Notes under the pieces: generated by a model | Databases searched by the model: none | Told to the model about the DNA's origin: nothing | Seen by the model: the letters and a program-made list of their open reading frames with translations, nothing else | Position numbers and translations under genes: made by a program | Source: Halichoerus grypus | Taxonomy: Eukaryota > Chordata > Mammalia > Carnivora > Phocidae | DNA length: 64,000 bases | Reading direction: 5' to 3' | NCBI RefSeq assembly: GCF_964656455.1 | Contig: NC_135715.1 | Span: 172,762,437 to 172,826,436, forward strand | Shown: one piece after another, positions 46,574 through 57,320 of the stretch | How the letters are laid out: every line of letters starts with the position of its first letter | Position numbering within the stretch: position 1 is the first letter of the stretch

Positions 46574-48734
46574 AATGAACTACATTTCATGGAAATATTT
46601 TTTGTAAAGATAGATTGTATGCTTTCAACAAGGTGTACTATTCATGGAACTAATGGTGTTCTGCCTTTTCTTGCCTTCTAGAAAAATCCCATGGTTAATA
46701 CCATCTCAATTACAATATCTCCACTTGCCCTAACCAAAAAAAAAAAAAAAAAAAAAATTAACTTTCTAGATATAGTGTTTCCATAATTCCAGACTTAATC
46801 AGATGATCTAGACAAAGTATACAATAAAATATCATGCAGTTCCCTTTTTATTGATTTTGATGAGAAGACTGTTCTTTTCAATTTCTACTGTGGATTGGGT
46901 TGTCTTAGTCTTTCCATCGAAGTACAGTTCATTTCCTTTTTCTACTTGTTCAGCATTTCCTCACGAAACACCTCACTACACAATAATAATGACTGCTGTC
47001 TATTGACTACATGTGACATTTCCAGCATGTCAAACAGCCAACACTTGATTATTTTGGCTATTAGGGAAAGAGAAAGTATAGATGTATTAAATCAGCTGAT
47101 CACCCCAAATTAGACTTTTGCTGAGATTTTTTAACATTCCTTCCCACCAAACCTGATGACAACTGTGAAAATGGACCTTTTTTTTAACCTTTCTTCTCTT
47201 CTTTTCTTTGAAGATTCACTGTAGACAAATAGCTAAATGGCAAAAGCGTGTGATCTTTTAGATTAGACAAGCAACCACAGACATTATCAAGTTTGCTTTA
47301 TCTCATTAGCATAATTCTATTAAATAATAACTAAAGGTTACCACTGCTTCAGATGGATGCCTGTGAGCTAAACAATTTTCTCCAATCCCAACATGAATTC
47401 TCTCCAACATTCTCTTTCAGTTGTAAACAGGAAAGCAGATTTTGGTCTTTCAGTTTACAGAAAAATGTAGTCAGGGAGGCTATCCCTAGTGTCTCTGTGG
47501 ATTGGTTTACACACTGTTCACTAGGTCAAAAGCCAAGGATAGCCTCTTCTGCCTATTTGTAATTTAAGATAAAAGCATGACCAGTTTAGCAACATGAAAC
47601 TAGTATTTTTAGTTCTTTATTTTCTAATTCCATAAATGCTGAATTCTTTAAGACTCCCATTTATGTGTCCACCTATCCATGAAAAACTAAGACACGAGCA
47701 GTCCCTCAGATTTTAAGTAAAGGTCTCTTATATATTCTCCTTTCCCTCTGTCTTCTCCTTCTAAGCATTACCCTTTCTCTCTTTCATCTTTCCAAAATAA
47801 CCACCTACAAAGTGATCCCTTAATGATTGTACCCCAAACATTCTTCAAAGCTGACCTTTCCTTCATCCCATTCTCCTGGGATTCTGTTAACTGAGTATAG
47901 CAATCTGATAACCTATTGTTTTCTAAGGTGACACTGGTTTAATAAGTTACTCCTCATAGAGGAGGTATTTGCCTTCCAACAAAAATTTTCATTACCTTAA
48001 ATCAACATTTTCTACATTGTGTTTTTGAAGATAAAGAAAGGCATTATCAAGAGTTTCTGACACCTTGGCAGACTGATAATGGAGATACTGGGGAGAAGAG
48101 GGGCTGGTTAGGAGAGTCCTGACATTGTTGATGGAAATGCTAACGCTGCCCCTTTTCTTTCCCGGAGCTAAGGTCTGAAGGGCCCCTCAGTGAAGTGGGC
48201 ACATAGTTGGATATAATTGGAGGCATTGGCTATTTTCACTCTCATGGAGATTCTTCCTCATCCTAACCTTTTATTCTCTGTTTACATAAAGTCCCTTCTA
48301 CTATCTCTCAGTTCTGAATCCTTGCCTAATTCAATTCCTGAAGTTTCCAGAAGAAAACGAAAATGTTGGGAAACAAGACCTCTCTGGTTTTTGAGTAGTG
48401 GGGGAGACGAAGAAAACCAACCGTTCCAAATGATTTAAAAGACACAGTAATTTCCATGAAAATAACTATGTATTTAAGCAATTAGAACAGAGGGAAACAA
48501 AACAGTTAGTTGAGGAAGGTGAAAAAGAAGAGGAGCATTTCAAGAGTTTTAAAGGCTAATTTTCTAGGACTCTCATTTTATATCACAGTTCCTAAGGGCA
48601 GTCTGACCTACTAGCATTGGGAAGAAATGTTCATCCCCAAAAATATAAAAGATAATGAGACAAAACCTACTGTGAATGTGTGAATTCGTGATGGCGCTAT
48701 TCCTCAGCCTGCACATTGTCTATTCGCCAGAGAT
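46574..48734. other. Non-coding stretch, nothing recognised
   Basis: 46735-46757 is a poly-A run without recognisable sequence before it. On the minus strand an AATAAA hexamer near 48268 lies about 465 bases downstream of the stop of the candidate terminal exon. No other feature is visible. Confidence 0.4.
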
Positions 48735-48837
48735 TCAAGGTTTGCTGGCACCGCAGGGAGCTGTCCTTCTAATAAATCTCAGCAGTCCAGGGAGGTGTGG
48801 TCTGGCTGGCATTCGTAGGTGATTGTATTCATAGGCA
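48735..48837 (-). other. Candidate terminal coding exon (unidentified)
   Basis: On the minus strand a good acceptor (cccttctgtttcttttcag) precedes 48837. With one leading base used to complete a codon, the segment reads 33 codons, starting AYEYNHLRMPARPHLPGLLR, to a TGA at 48737-48735. It would follow the candidate exon at 58193-58262 in phase (two bases there, one here). A second frame (PMNTITYECQPDHTSLDC then stop) is also open, which weakens the case. I recognise neither peptide. A non-coding exon is equally possible. Confidence 0.25.
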
Positions 48838-49394
48838 CTGAAAAGAAACAGAAGGGCATTTAGTTCTATGGCAGACACCCACATTCACCCACAAGTGACA
48901 CCATTTTAGAAATTAAAGATGAAATTGAGAAAGTCTACATTGTGCAGGAAATCACTGTCAATTTCAGTGACCAGTTGCAGAGAAACACATTTAAAGAGAG
49001 TGTCTCTAACAGACTGTTCTCCTTTCTGACAGCATTCCTGTCAGAGATGTAATGCTGATATCAGGCAGGTTATTTTTGCATTATACTTTAAAATCACATC
49101 TGGTAACTTAATCTCGGGCAATATGTAAACTCCTCTCTGGTAAGTGACTTTCCAAGTTGAAGCTTTAAAAGCATATGAAAAACAATGCAAATCAAGGAAA
49201 TTCTCTTGTTTTCACACCCCAAAAGTGTTTTCCCTGGTTGTTTTCCACTAACACAATTGCTCCAAAGCACCAGATGTGCAAAGGTGTAAATGAAGGCCTT
49301 TCTAGGTGAGGAAGGTGATGAAGAATTCAAGGAGATGTGTGATAGGTCAAGAAAACTATCTCAACCATTGTCACATGCCAGTGGATGGAAATGT
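48838..49394. other. Non-coding stretch (intronic if the candidate exons are real)
   Basis: No repeat is recognised. The minus-strand frame at 49094-49330 has no motif. Confidence 0.4.
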
Positions 49395-49422
49395 TTCCAA
49401 CACTTCTTGTTTTTTTGTTTTG

Positions 49423-49453
<31 letters not shown>

Positions 49454-49470
49454 GGCTTCCAACACTTCTT
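49395..49470 (-). mobile_element. Tail-only insertion: (TTTTG)n between 14-bp direct repeats
   Basis: A 48-base T/G tract, mostly TTTTG units (49409-49456), is bounded by a perfect duplication of ttccaacacttctt at 49395-49408 and 49457-49470. Read on the minus strand it is an A-rich (CAAAA)n tail with nothing in front of it. This is what a retrotransposition event truncated down to its tail would look like. Confidence 0.75.
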
Positions 49471-52049
49471 TAGGGCTATGTGAGAACTTGATCAGATATC
49501 TGATCAATGTCCAGGGTCCACCCACAGCTCAGGAACTCCACTGCCTCTGGGCTCTCTCTGTGCTTGGCACACACAGCATCCTCCTAGGAGGAAACCCACC
49601 TCTTTTTAGACATGTTAGGATCCCAGGGAGACCTGACTTTGGAAGAGAAGCCCGGAGAGAAGAGTCAATGACTCCCAGGGACATCAAGATTTCCCAGAGC
49701 ACTCCTTTTATTCAACGCTAATGAAACCCGGTCTCTATGAAATTTCCTCCTCGAAGTGATACTATAAGCTGTTTTGGCACTGCCTATACAAAAAGAAAAA
49801 GTTGAAGGAGAGGAAAAGGCACTGAATATGATGTCTTTTTTTGCAGATTTTTTTCTAAGCAGTGACAGGTTACACCAGCAATTGCTAACATAAGCATGGG
49901 AAACTTCAGATAAATGCTTTAACGGGGCAGCAAAATCCAAGGCAGAAATAGACACAGTATTGAGAATTCCTAGGCCTGGCTAAGGCTTTCTCAGTTTTTC
50001 TGCCTGTTCTTCCTTCCTTCTGGGGGGCCAGGAGGTGGGGTGAGGGCAGGCTGCATTTACAAGGGAGAGAAAAGAAAGCTGTCTAAGCTCTGCATGGAAA
50101 TGGAGTGCTGTGCAAGCTGCAGGGCCTGGGAAGAGAGCTGAATAAGCAGGCAGGAATGGGAACAAGGCGAGACCGTACAAACCATGAGTCTGAAGGAATG
50201 AACTTTAGCCTCATTCTATTCTCTTAGTCAGGAGTAAATATGGCATAAAAAGAAAGAGAGAGAGAGACTCTAAGAAAAAAGAAGGAATAGATTGTTTGAC
50301 ACAAAAGGGAGACTATGATTTCAGGTTCCCCACTAGACAGTCAGAATCTGATGGCTCCAGGTTGGCCTACTAGAATAACACTTCACTACCAAGCCCTGGT
50401 TGTTACCAAAACACAGAAATGCCACTTCCCTGCCATCTGCCTTGAGCTTCTACCTCCAGTGTCCCTCCTCAGTTCTGACCATCCACCCTTCCTAAGAATT
50501 TTGGAGACCAGAAGCCTACTTCCCTTCTCAGTGGTGCGAGCTCTTTCACCAGGTCTGGGACATTGCTCTCCCATATCAATCAGTGCTTTGGCTGTGATCT
50601 GGAATACATAGAGAGCATCTTCCAGAATAACCACCTCATGTGCCTGGCTTCCCATGACTAGGCTTCCTCAGGTTAGTGAGATAGCCTATTACTTATCCAT
50701 TTTAGATTTAGAAAAAAAAGACTATCTGATCCACCCCACTTCATTCATGGGACCCATTAAAGGAACTAGTTACCTTGTCTAACTTTCCTCTCCAGACCCT
50801 TATGCAAGAGGGGTCCTTCTCCTCTCCTACTGCAAGAGGGTCTTCTTATTCCTGACACCTGGGGTGGTAACCTGGCTTTAGAGATTCTTTGCTTTAAGAC
50901 TTCCTAAATCCCCCTCTTAGAGTCTTTTTACTTTCAGACTTTTTATGCTTGCATATATCACAGCAAACCGTGATGAGAAAACCAAATGGGAATGCTTTCC
51001 AGAGCAAAATGAATGGAGCTATTAAAATAAGATAAATGAGGCTACATTGAACTGCAAAATTTGGCTTTAGAGACTCTGTTATCTCCACCTTAATACTACC
51101 TATCAACGCTGAAGCTCAAATCCTAGTCTTAATTATTATATAAACATGGCTACACCCAAGCACCTTGGGTCAAAGTCTATTCTGCCTGTTGGCAATGTAA
51201 AGGGATGACAAATCACTCTAAATTCGTTCTAGGATACTCTCTAGGGATTTGGGATTGATTAACAACTGTATTTTCAATGTTACCACAAACTAGTTTTTGA
51301 AAATAGTAAAGCTTTTGTCTCTAGCAAACAGGTACTTTTAAAAGCGCTGAGTGCATAAGGGGAGTTTTTGAAGACTCACTTCTCCCAGGACTCACATTGT
51401 CTGAACAAGTAATCAGTCTCTGCAACTACCATTTGTTCAGTCATTGTTTCCGAAAGTTTGGTAACAAGGAAGGTATTCTTGGGTGAATAAAGTAATGTCC
51501 TATTACCCAGTCTTTTGAATTATTAGTGTTGGTGATGAACTGCTCACAGTAAGACTTGTCTAGGCTCACCTATCAATTACTAAAATCACAGAATGGTGTA
51601 ACAGGCCCCAACCTCAACTATAGGTTCAACTTCTACTACTAATATGACATGGTGGTCAAGTCATTTTAGGGACTTGGCTTATTTATCAAGATACCAAAAA
51701 AAAAAAAAAAAGAATTCTCCCCACTTTCTTACTCTACAACAACAATGTGGAGTTGATAATGCATATATTCCTATAACTGCCTGAAATAATCTATGAACAT
51801 GTTCTTTTGCCTTTATGTCTGTACTATCTGACACCTCAAAAGATCTGATAGCCACTCTTACGATCATCCCCACTGACTTTTCAGCTCCCTGCCCATGCCC
51901 ATTCTTGGTTGTTTGAGAGCTGTCTGTCTTACCACTCTCTGTTCTGTCTTTGATAGCAACTCTGCTTCCTCTTCCATTTGCTAAATTTTATCAGCTCCCC
52001 AGTGTTTTCTCAGCTATTCAAATTAGCTTAAGGAATTTGTCACCTAGAC
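49471..52049. other. Non-coding stretch
   Basis: It contains the palindrome at 49488-49507. The frames at 49665-49955, 49980-50180, 50315-50611 and 50386-50655 overlap on both strands and show no motif, signal peptide pattern or splice support that I would trust. No repeat family is recognised. Confidence 0.4.
49488..49507. repeat. Perfect 20-bp palindrome
   Basis: The sequence ttgatcagat is followed directly by its reverse complement, with no loop. It is centred on the 49497/49498 boundary and contains two TGATCA sites and a central GATATC. Such sites can be binding sites for symmetric dimers, but chance is possible. Confidence 0.9.
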
Positions 52050-52228
52050 CAGTGCTTCTCAAACTTTAACACACAGAAGAATGACTGAGCGATCTTGTTC
52101 AAAATGATTCCTGGATCCAACCCCCAGAGTTTCTAACTCAATAGGTTTGAGTAGGGGACCTGGGAATTTACATTTCTAGTAAGTTCCTAGGTGATGCTGG
52201 ACATTGCTAGTGACTTTGAGTAGCACTG
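52050..52228 (-). mobile_element. MER5A-like hAT-Charlie DNA transposon
   Basis: About 179 bases begin with cagtgcttctcaaactttaa and end with ttgagtagcactg, so the ends are imperfect inverted repeats (cagtg...ctcaaa). Inside are ggatccaacccccagagttt, aactcaataggtttgagtag and acatttctagtaagttccta with ggtgatgctgg, the usual body of this element. It is non-autonomous. An 8-bp duplication is no longer visible. Confidence 0.75.
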
Positions 52229-52589
52229 GTGTAAATAAGGAGTTCTTTAATATTCACGAAACTATTGAAGAATTGGAGAGTAATATGGAGGTTGAGAGGA
52301 GCTGAAAGAAGTAGGGGAAGGGGTAGGTAATTACAAGTTAGTGTTAAATACTTACAGTCGAGAGCTGAACAACAGTAAGAAAGAAGAGATAAATAGTCAT
52401 ATTTGGGGGTTTATGGTGAGAAGAGGATAAACAGTTGATGTTCTGCTGTGCATTTCCCAATGTGGAAATGCAGATTAGTGTATAGGTCTGAATATATAAT
52501 TTAAGTATTACATAGAAGTCCTGACCATTGTTCTGTCATTTTACTTGACTGGTGATCCTAGAACGTCCAAGAATATCACAGGAAATGAT
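52229..52589. other. Non-coding stretch, nothing recognised
   Basis: A short AT-rich spacer without features I can name. Confidence 0.4.
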
Positions 52590-54069
52590 TTGGTCTGGAT
52601 ACTCACTTCCTAAAAAAGAAATAGACCAGAAAACTAAAGATTCATGAAAACGTTCAAGATACAGTAAAATCCATGATTCAGAAATAAAAGCCTTAAACAC
52701 ATTTTTAAACAAAGATTTTAAACCACCATTATTAACCATCTCCCATAAGATAAAAGTAGACATTAATGAGATATGGAAAAACAGAAGCTCACAGCAGAAA
52801 AATAGAAACTTTAAAAAAAGAAGTAAATGAAAATTTTAGAATGGAAGAAACATAACATTTTAACTAAACAATTCACTGGGCAGGCTCAGTAGTATGATGG
52901 AGATAATAAAGGAGTCAGCAAACTTACAGATAAATCAATATAAATTATTCAATTTATCCAAATTATCCAAGAATAGCAGGAAAAAAAACTTTAAAAAATA
53001 AACACAGCCTCAGAAATCATTAGGAAAATATCTAACATTTGTGTCACTGCAGTCCCAATTAACAAAGAGAATGCTATTGATGCTGAAAAAATATTGAATA
53101 AATAATGACTAAAAATTGCCCAGATATGGTAAAAGGCATACATTTACAGATTTAAGAAGCCCAGCAAATCCCAAACAGGATAAATTCATAGAAAGTCATG
53201 CCCAGACACATCAAATTCAAACTTTTGAAAACCAAAGATAAAGAAAAAAATGTGAAAGCAGCCAGAGGGGAGAAAAATGATACACTAGATATGGGGAAAA
53301 CTATTTGAAAGATGGCTTCTCATATCTAGACACTTTGGAAGCCAGAAAAGAGTGCGACATCTTTATAGTGTTGAAAGAAAAGAACTGTCAACCCTGAAAA
53401 TATCCTCAGGAATGAGAGCAAAATAAAGACCTCAGATGAAAGAAAACTAAGAATTCATCATCAGCAGACATGTTAAAAAAATGCTGAAGGAAGTTTTCCA
53501 GCCTGAAGAGAAGTGATAACAAAGAGAAGCTTGGAACTTCAGGAATGAGATAAAAACATCTCAAATGGTAAATATCTTGGGGAAGTATCTTAAGAATTTA
53601 TATGGTTGCAAGGCTTTTACATTTTACTTGAGATGGTAAAATATTAATTGTAAGTAAACTTTGGAAAGTTAAGGTATATATATTGCAATTTTTTTGATCA
53701 ACAACTAAAAATTCATACAAAGTGATATTATCAAAAGACCAATTAATAAGTTGTAATGGAATACTAAAAATATTCTTGTAATCCAAAAAAAAAAAATCAG
53801 GAAGAGGGAAAAGTGGAAAAAAACCAAAGGGAGCAAAGAGAAAACAATCATAGGGTAGACCTAAATTCAACCGTATCTATAATTTGTAAGTGATTCCAAC
53901 ATTAATTAAAAGGCACAGATTGTCAAATTGGATTTAAGAAAAAGATCAAACATTATTCTATTAGAAACACATTTTAAATATAATGATTCATATAAGTTAA
54001 AAGTAAAAAGATGGAACAGGAAATACAATATGAATGCTAATCAAAGGAAAGCTGGAGGGGCTATAATAT
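52590..54069 (+). mobile_element. LINE-1 (L1M-type), ORF1 region and on, left part
   Basis: The order gaaacataacattttaacta, aagaagcccagcaaatccca, gcccagacacatcaaattca, gaaagcagccagaggggaga, acactttggaagccagaaaa, gtgttgaaagaaaagaactg, aagacctcagatgaaagaaa, and catcagcagacatgttaaaa with atgctgaaggaagttttcca is the ORF1 region of old L1s. Stops and frameshifts break it. It is the same region as the copy at 22430-24440 in an independent insertion. A Can-SINE separates it from its continuation at 54229. Confidence 0.7.
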
Positions 54070-54228
54070 TTTTTAATTAATTAATTAATTAATTTGAGAG
54101 AGAGAGAGCACACAGAGGAAGAGGGAGAAGCAGACTCCCTGCTGAGCAGGGAGCCCAATGGGAGGACCCTGAGATCATGACCTGAGCCGAAGGCAGATGC
54201 TTAACTGACTGAGCCACCCAGGTGCCCT
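54070..54228 (-). mobile_element. Can-SINE within an L1
   Basis: The minus strand shows the head (gggcacctgggtggctcagt), the catgatctcagggtcctccc core and an (ATTA)n-type tail seen as ttaattaattaatt on the plus strand. The flanks repeat tggaggggctatatt-like sequence: tggaggggctataatatt ending at 54069 and tggaggggttatatt from 54230, with two differences. The tail repeat differs from the AAATA unit of the other copies. Confidence 0.95.
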
Positions 54229-54925
54229 GTGGAGGGGTTATATTAATACACAGTAGATTGCAGAATCAGGAATATTTCAGGGATAAAGAGGAACATTAAA
54301 TAATTACAAAATGGTCTATCACCAAGAAGACATAACAGTCCTAAATGTGTTTGTACTTAACAATAGAGCTTCACAATGCATAAAACAAAAATGGATAGAA
54401 GTGCAAGGAGAAATAGATATGCCCACAAATATATTTGGAGACTTGAATACTCTTCTCTCAGCAATCAATAGAACAAGTATACATAAAGTCAGCAATGTGC
54501 AGAAGACTCAACACCATCTACCAGCTTGACCTAAATCACAATTGCCAAGCACTCTATCCAACAACAACAAAATACACATTTTTTTCACACATGAATCATT
54601 TGTTAAGATAGATCATATCATGGGCCTTAAAACAAAACTTGATATATTTTTAAAAATTTAAGGTATGTTCTCCCACCATAACCAAAGTAAACTAGAAATA
54701 AAATAGCAATATATCTGTAAATTTTCCAAATATTCAGACATTTTGGAATTTAAATCCATGGGTTGAGGTAACACATGAGTCAAAATGAAAGTTTCAAGGG
54801 AAATTAACAAATATTTTGAACTGAGTGAAATTCAAAAATGTAAAGCTAAAATGTTTAGAAGAAAATATAAGAGACTTTGGGCTAGACAAAAAGTTCCTAA
54901 ATACAACCCCAAAAACACATCACAG
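54229..54925 (+). mobile_element. LINE-1 (L1M-type), early ORF2 region, right part
   Basis: It continues the same L1: aagacataacagtcctaaat, acttaacaatagagcttcac, agtgcaaggagaaatagata, atatttggagacttgaatac and ctcagcaatcaatagaacaa correspond to the endonuclease-domain region of ORF2. The 54311-54529 frame is a remnant of it. Degraded. Confidence 0.65.
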
Positions 54926-54979
54926 AAAAAAACTGATAAATCATCTTTACTTTTTATGATAATAATCCATGGTGAATGT

Positions 54980-55190
54980 AGCTCTAATTCTGGGTTTCTC
55001 AAGCTCAGCATTATTGACATTTTGAGCAAAAGAATTCTCTATTGTGAAACAACAGCACTAGATGCCAGTAATATGCACCTCTACATCCCCAGCCCAGTTG
55101 TGACAACAAAAATGTCTCTGGACATTGCCCATTGTTCTTTGTGGGGACAAAATTATCCCTCACCTCCCAAACTAAAAACCATGGCTATAA
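54980..55190 (+). mobile_element. MER20-like hAT-Charlie DNA transposon
   Basis: About 210 bases with tgggtttctcaagctcagca, ttattgacattttgagcaaa, actagatgccagtaatatgc, cccagttgtgacaacaaaaa and gtctctggacattgcccatt have the order of MER20, in the forward orientation. The 54785-55204 frame of 139 codons is a chance fusion of L1 and MER20 sequence. MER20 copies are known in some placentals to act as tissue-specific enhancers; nothing here shows that for this copy. Confidence 0.8.
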
Positions 55191-55239
55191 TTTATTTGTT
55201 TTAACTGCTATATATCTTTTTCTTTCTACATGCCACATT

Positions 55240-55476
55240 TTGCATTGTCAAAATTAATTTTCACCAATCTGATGGATGTAAGATAACATCTCATTGGTAT
55301 TTCTCTGATTTGTATTGAGAATATTTTTGTAAATTTATTGTCTATTTCGATGGTTTTTCTTTTCTATGAATCACCTTTTCATATCCTTTTTCTAAATAAT
55401 AAAAAAATAAATATAATATAAATAATATTTATTATTTATAAATTATTTATATATTAAATGATAATATCATATAAAT
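55240..55476 (-). mobile_element. LINE-1 antisense, first part of an interrupted copy
   Basis: The plus strand reads the reverse complement of late L1: caccaatctgatggatgtaa, gataacatctcattggtatt, a gaatcaccttttcatatcct part, then an AT-rich tract of aataat/atttat from 55395. The AT tract may have expanded from the A-rich tail of the adjacent SINE. Confidence 0.55.
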
Positions 55477-55670
55477 TTAAAAATTATTTATTTTTTTGAG
55501 AGAGAGTAGGAACAGGGGGAGGGGCAGAGGAATAGGGAGAAGCAGGTTCCCCGCTGAGTAGGGAGCCCCACACAGGGCTCAATCCCAGTATTCCCAGGAC
55601 TCCCAGGACTCTGGGATCATGACCTGAGCCGAAGGTAGACACTTAACCAACTAAGCCACCCAGGAGACTC
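55477..55670 (-). mobile_element. Can-SINE within an antisense L1
   Basis: The minus strand shows the head (gagtctcctgggtggcttag), a core with an internal small duplication of the cccaggac word (plus-strand cccaggactcccaggactct), the CT-rich middle and an A-rich tail. The flanking AT-rich sequence hides any target duplication. Confidence 0.93.
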
Positions 55671-56125
55671 CATCTGCAATTGATTTCTATGGATACTAAT
55701 GATTCCGTTGGATTTTGTTCCATAGAGTCAACCAGTTGTCCCAGTGTCAGGCATTGGATAGTATATCTTTTACTACCAATTAGCAATGCCACTTTGTCAT
55801 ATATTTCAATTCTGTCTATTAGTATATTTTTCTGTGACAGTTACACAACATTTTAACTGCTCTACTTTTATAATAATTTTTTATTTATATTGGGACAAGT
55901 TCCTTTTCTAATATGCTCTTCTTCAAAATTGGCTTGACTTTCATTGTACCTTTGTTATTTTAGGTACATTTTAGAATTCATTTATCACATATTCTTTACA
56001 GAATTTTTATTGACAGTGCACTGAATTCACAAATTAATTAGGGAAGAAAACAATATCTTTGTAATATGGTGTGTTTCTATAAATGTTTTTTTCTCTCCAT
56101 TTATTGCAGTCTTTATAATTATCTT
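55671..56125 (-). mobile_element. LINE-1 antisense, middle part (ORF2)
   Basis: The plus strand carries reverse-complement ORF2 words: agttgtcccagtgtcaggca, aggtacattttagaattcat, tttttattgacagtgcactg, aattcacaaattaattaggg. It is a degraded part of the copy that continues after the SINE at 56325. Confidence 0.6.
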
Positions 56126-56324
56126 ATTTTTTTAAGGATTTTATTTATTTATTTGACAGAGAGAGAGACAGCGAGAGAAGGAACACAAGCAGGGGGAGTG
56201 GAAGAGGGAGAAGCAGGCTCCCCGCAGAGCAGGGAGCCTGATGCGGGGCTCGATCCCAGGACTCTGGGATCATGACCTGAGCCGAAGGCAGACGCTTAAC
56301 AACTGAGCCACCCAGGAGTCCCAG
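56126..56324 (-). mobile_element. Can-SINE, full length, within an antisense L1
   Basis: The minus strand shows the head (gggactcctgggtggctcag), the core (catgatcccagagtcctggg), a full CT-rich middle and the AAATAAATAAATAAAATCC tail. A perfect 10-bp target duplication, taattatctt, flanks it at 56116-56125 and 56325-56334. It is well preserved, like the 20164 copy. Confidence 0.96.
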
Positions 56325-56845
56325 TAATTATCTTTAAATAAAGTTTTGTAAGTTTATTCATAAATGTCTAGCCCAAATTTTGTTACCTTTGGCCATAAGT
56401 TGTTTGGGGTTTTGCAGCTATTGTAAATGTCAGTTTTTAAGAATTGAAATTTCCCTATTTGTCACCAATATCAAGGAAGGTAATGGTTGTTTGTATCTTG
56501 ATATATCCTGAAACCTTGTTGTACGCTGTAATTAATCCGAATAATTTGTCTGAAGTTCCTCATGGATTTTCTTGTGTAGCATCTATGAATATTGTCAGTT
56601 TTATTTCTTTCTTTCCATTATTTATAACTTGTTCATCTTGCCTTACTCTGACAACTATGATCTCTTAACAATGTTGAATGGAAGTATTGACAGCAAGCAT
56701 CCTTGTCTTATTGCTGAATTCAAAGCCAATATTTCTTATATTTTATTAATAAATAGCATGATTGTATTTATTAGCATTAGGGAGATACCCTTTATCAAGT
56801 AAGGAATTTAGCCATACTTCAAGTTAATTGATTTATTTATCCAGG
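56325..56845 (-). mobile_element. LINE-1 antisense, last part (ORF2, reverse transcriptase region)
   Basis: Plus-strand words such as tgatatatcctgaaaccttg, tctatgaatattgtcagttt, ttaacaatgttgaatggaag and catccttgtcttattgctga are the reverse complement of the reverse transcriptase domain of L1 ORF2. The plus-strand frames at 56444-56668 and 56572-56802 are antisense artefacts. Confidence 0.7.
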
Positions 56846-57188
56846 GTATGAAATAGGATTTTTATTTTCTTTGTAATACTTCTCTCTCCACAGGTTTATT
56901 TTTCTTTTAGATGCTATCAGCCCAGAATGCTAAACTCATTTGGAAGAAGAGAATAGAGTAAATAGGATTTGACAGAATTAGAAGATGGGGTAGTCAGGGT
57001 TGTTTATTGAAATCTTTTTTTAAAAAATAATCTAAATTGATGAAGCCTTTATATGGTGTTATTTGCAGAAGAGGTTGAAAACGGTTAAAGAAATATTGGC
57101 ATAACACCACATTATTTAAAAAGCTATACTTTAATAACCATGGTTAAAATGAAAATAAACAGCTAAGAATTAGCCCTTCATTCTACAT
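56846..57188. other. Non-coding stretch, nothing recognised
   Basis: AT-rich, without features I can name. Confidence 0.4.
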
Positions 57189-57320
57189 CTATGGTTCTCA
57201 AACTTAGTTATACCTGAAAATCGCCTTGGGGTTTAGAAAGAAATCCACACCCAGGTCCCACTGCAGTCTAATTAAGTCAGCCTCTGATAGGGTGGGTTGC
57301 ATGTGGTTGCAGAGTAACTT
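57189..57320 (+). mobile_element. MER58/MER5-like hAT fragment
   Basis: tatggttctcaaacttagtt, ctgaaaatcgccttggggtt, acacccaggtcccactgcag and ctaattaagtcagcctctga match the opening two-thirds of a small non-autonomous hAT-Charlie element. The 3' end is lost. The exact family among several similar ones is uncertain. Confidence 0.65.

Noticed and set aside
49290..49721. 143-codon open frame on the plus strand
   Set aside because: It reads straight through the (TTTTG)n tail-only insertion, giving a run of Phe/Cys/Val/Leu; a real gene is unlikely to include that.
54785..55204. 139-codon open frame on the plus strand
   Set aside because: The first half is L1 sequence and the second half MER20 sequence, so it is a chance fusion of two dead repeats.
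56444..56802. Two overlapping plus-strand frames with hydrophobic stretches
   Set aside because: They are antisense to the L1 ORF2 reverse transcriptase region.
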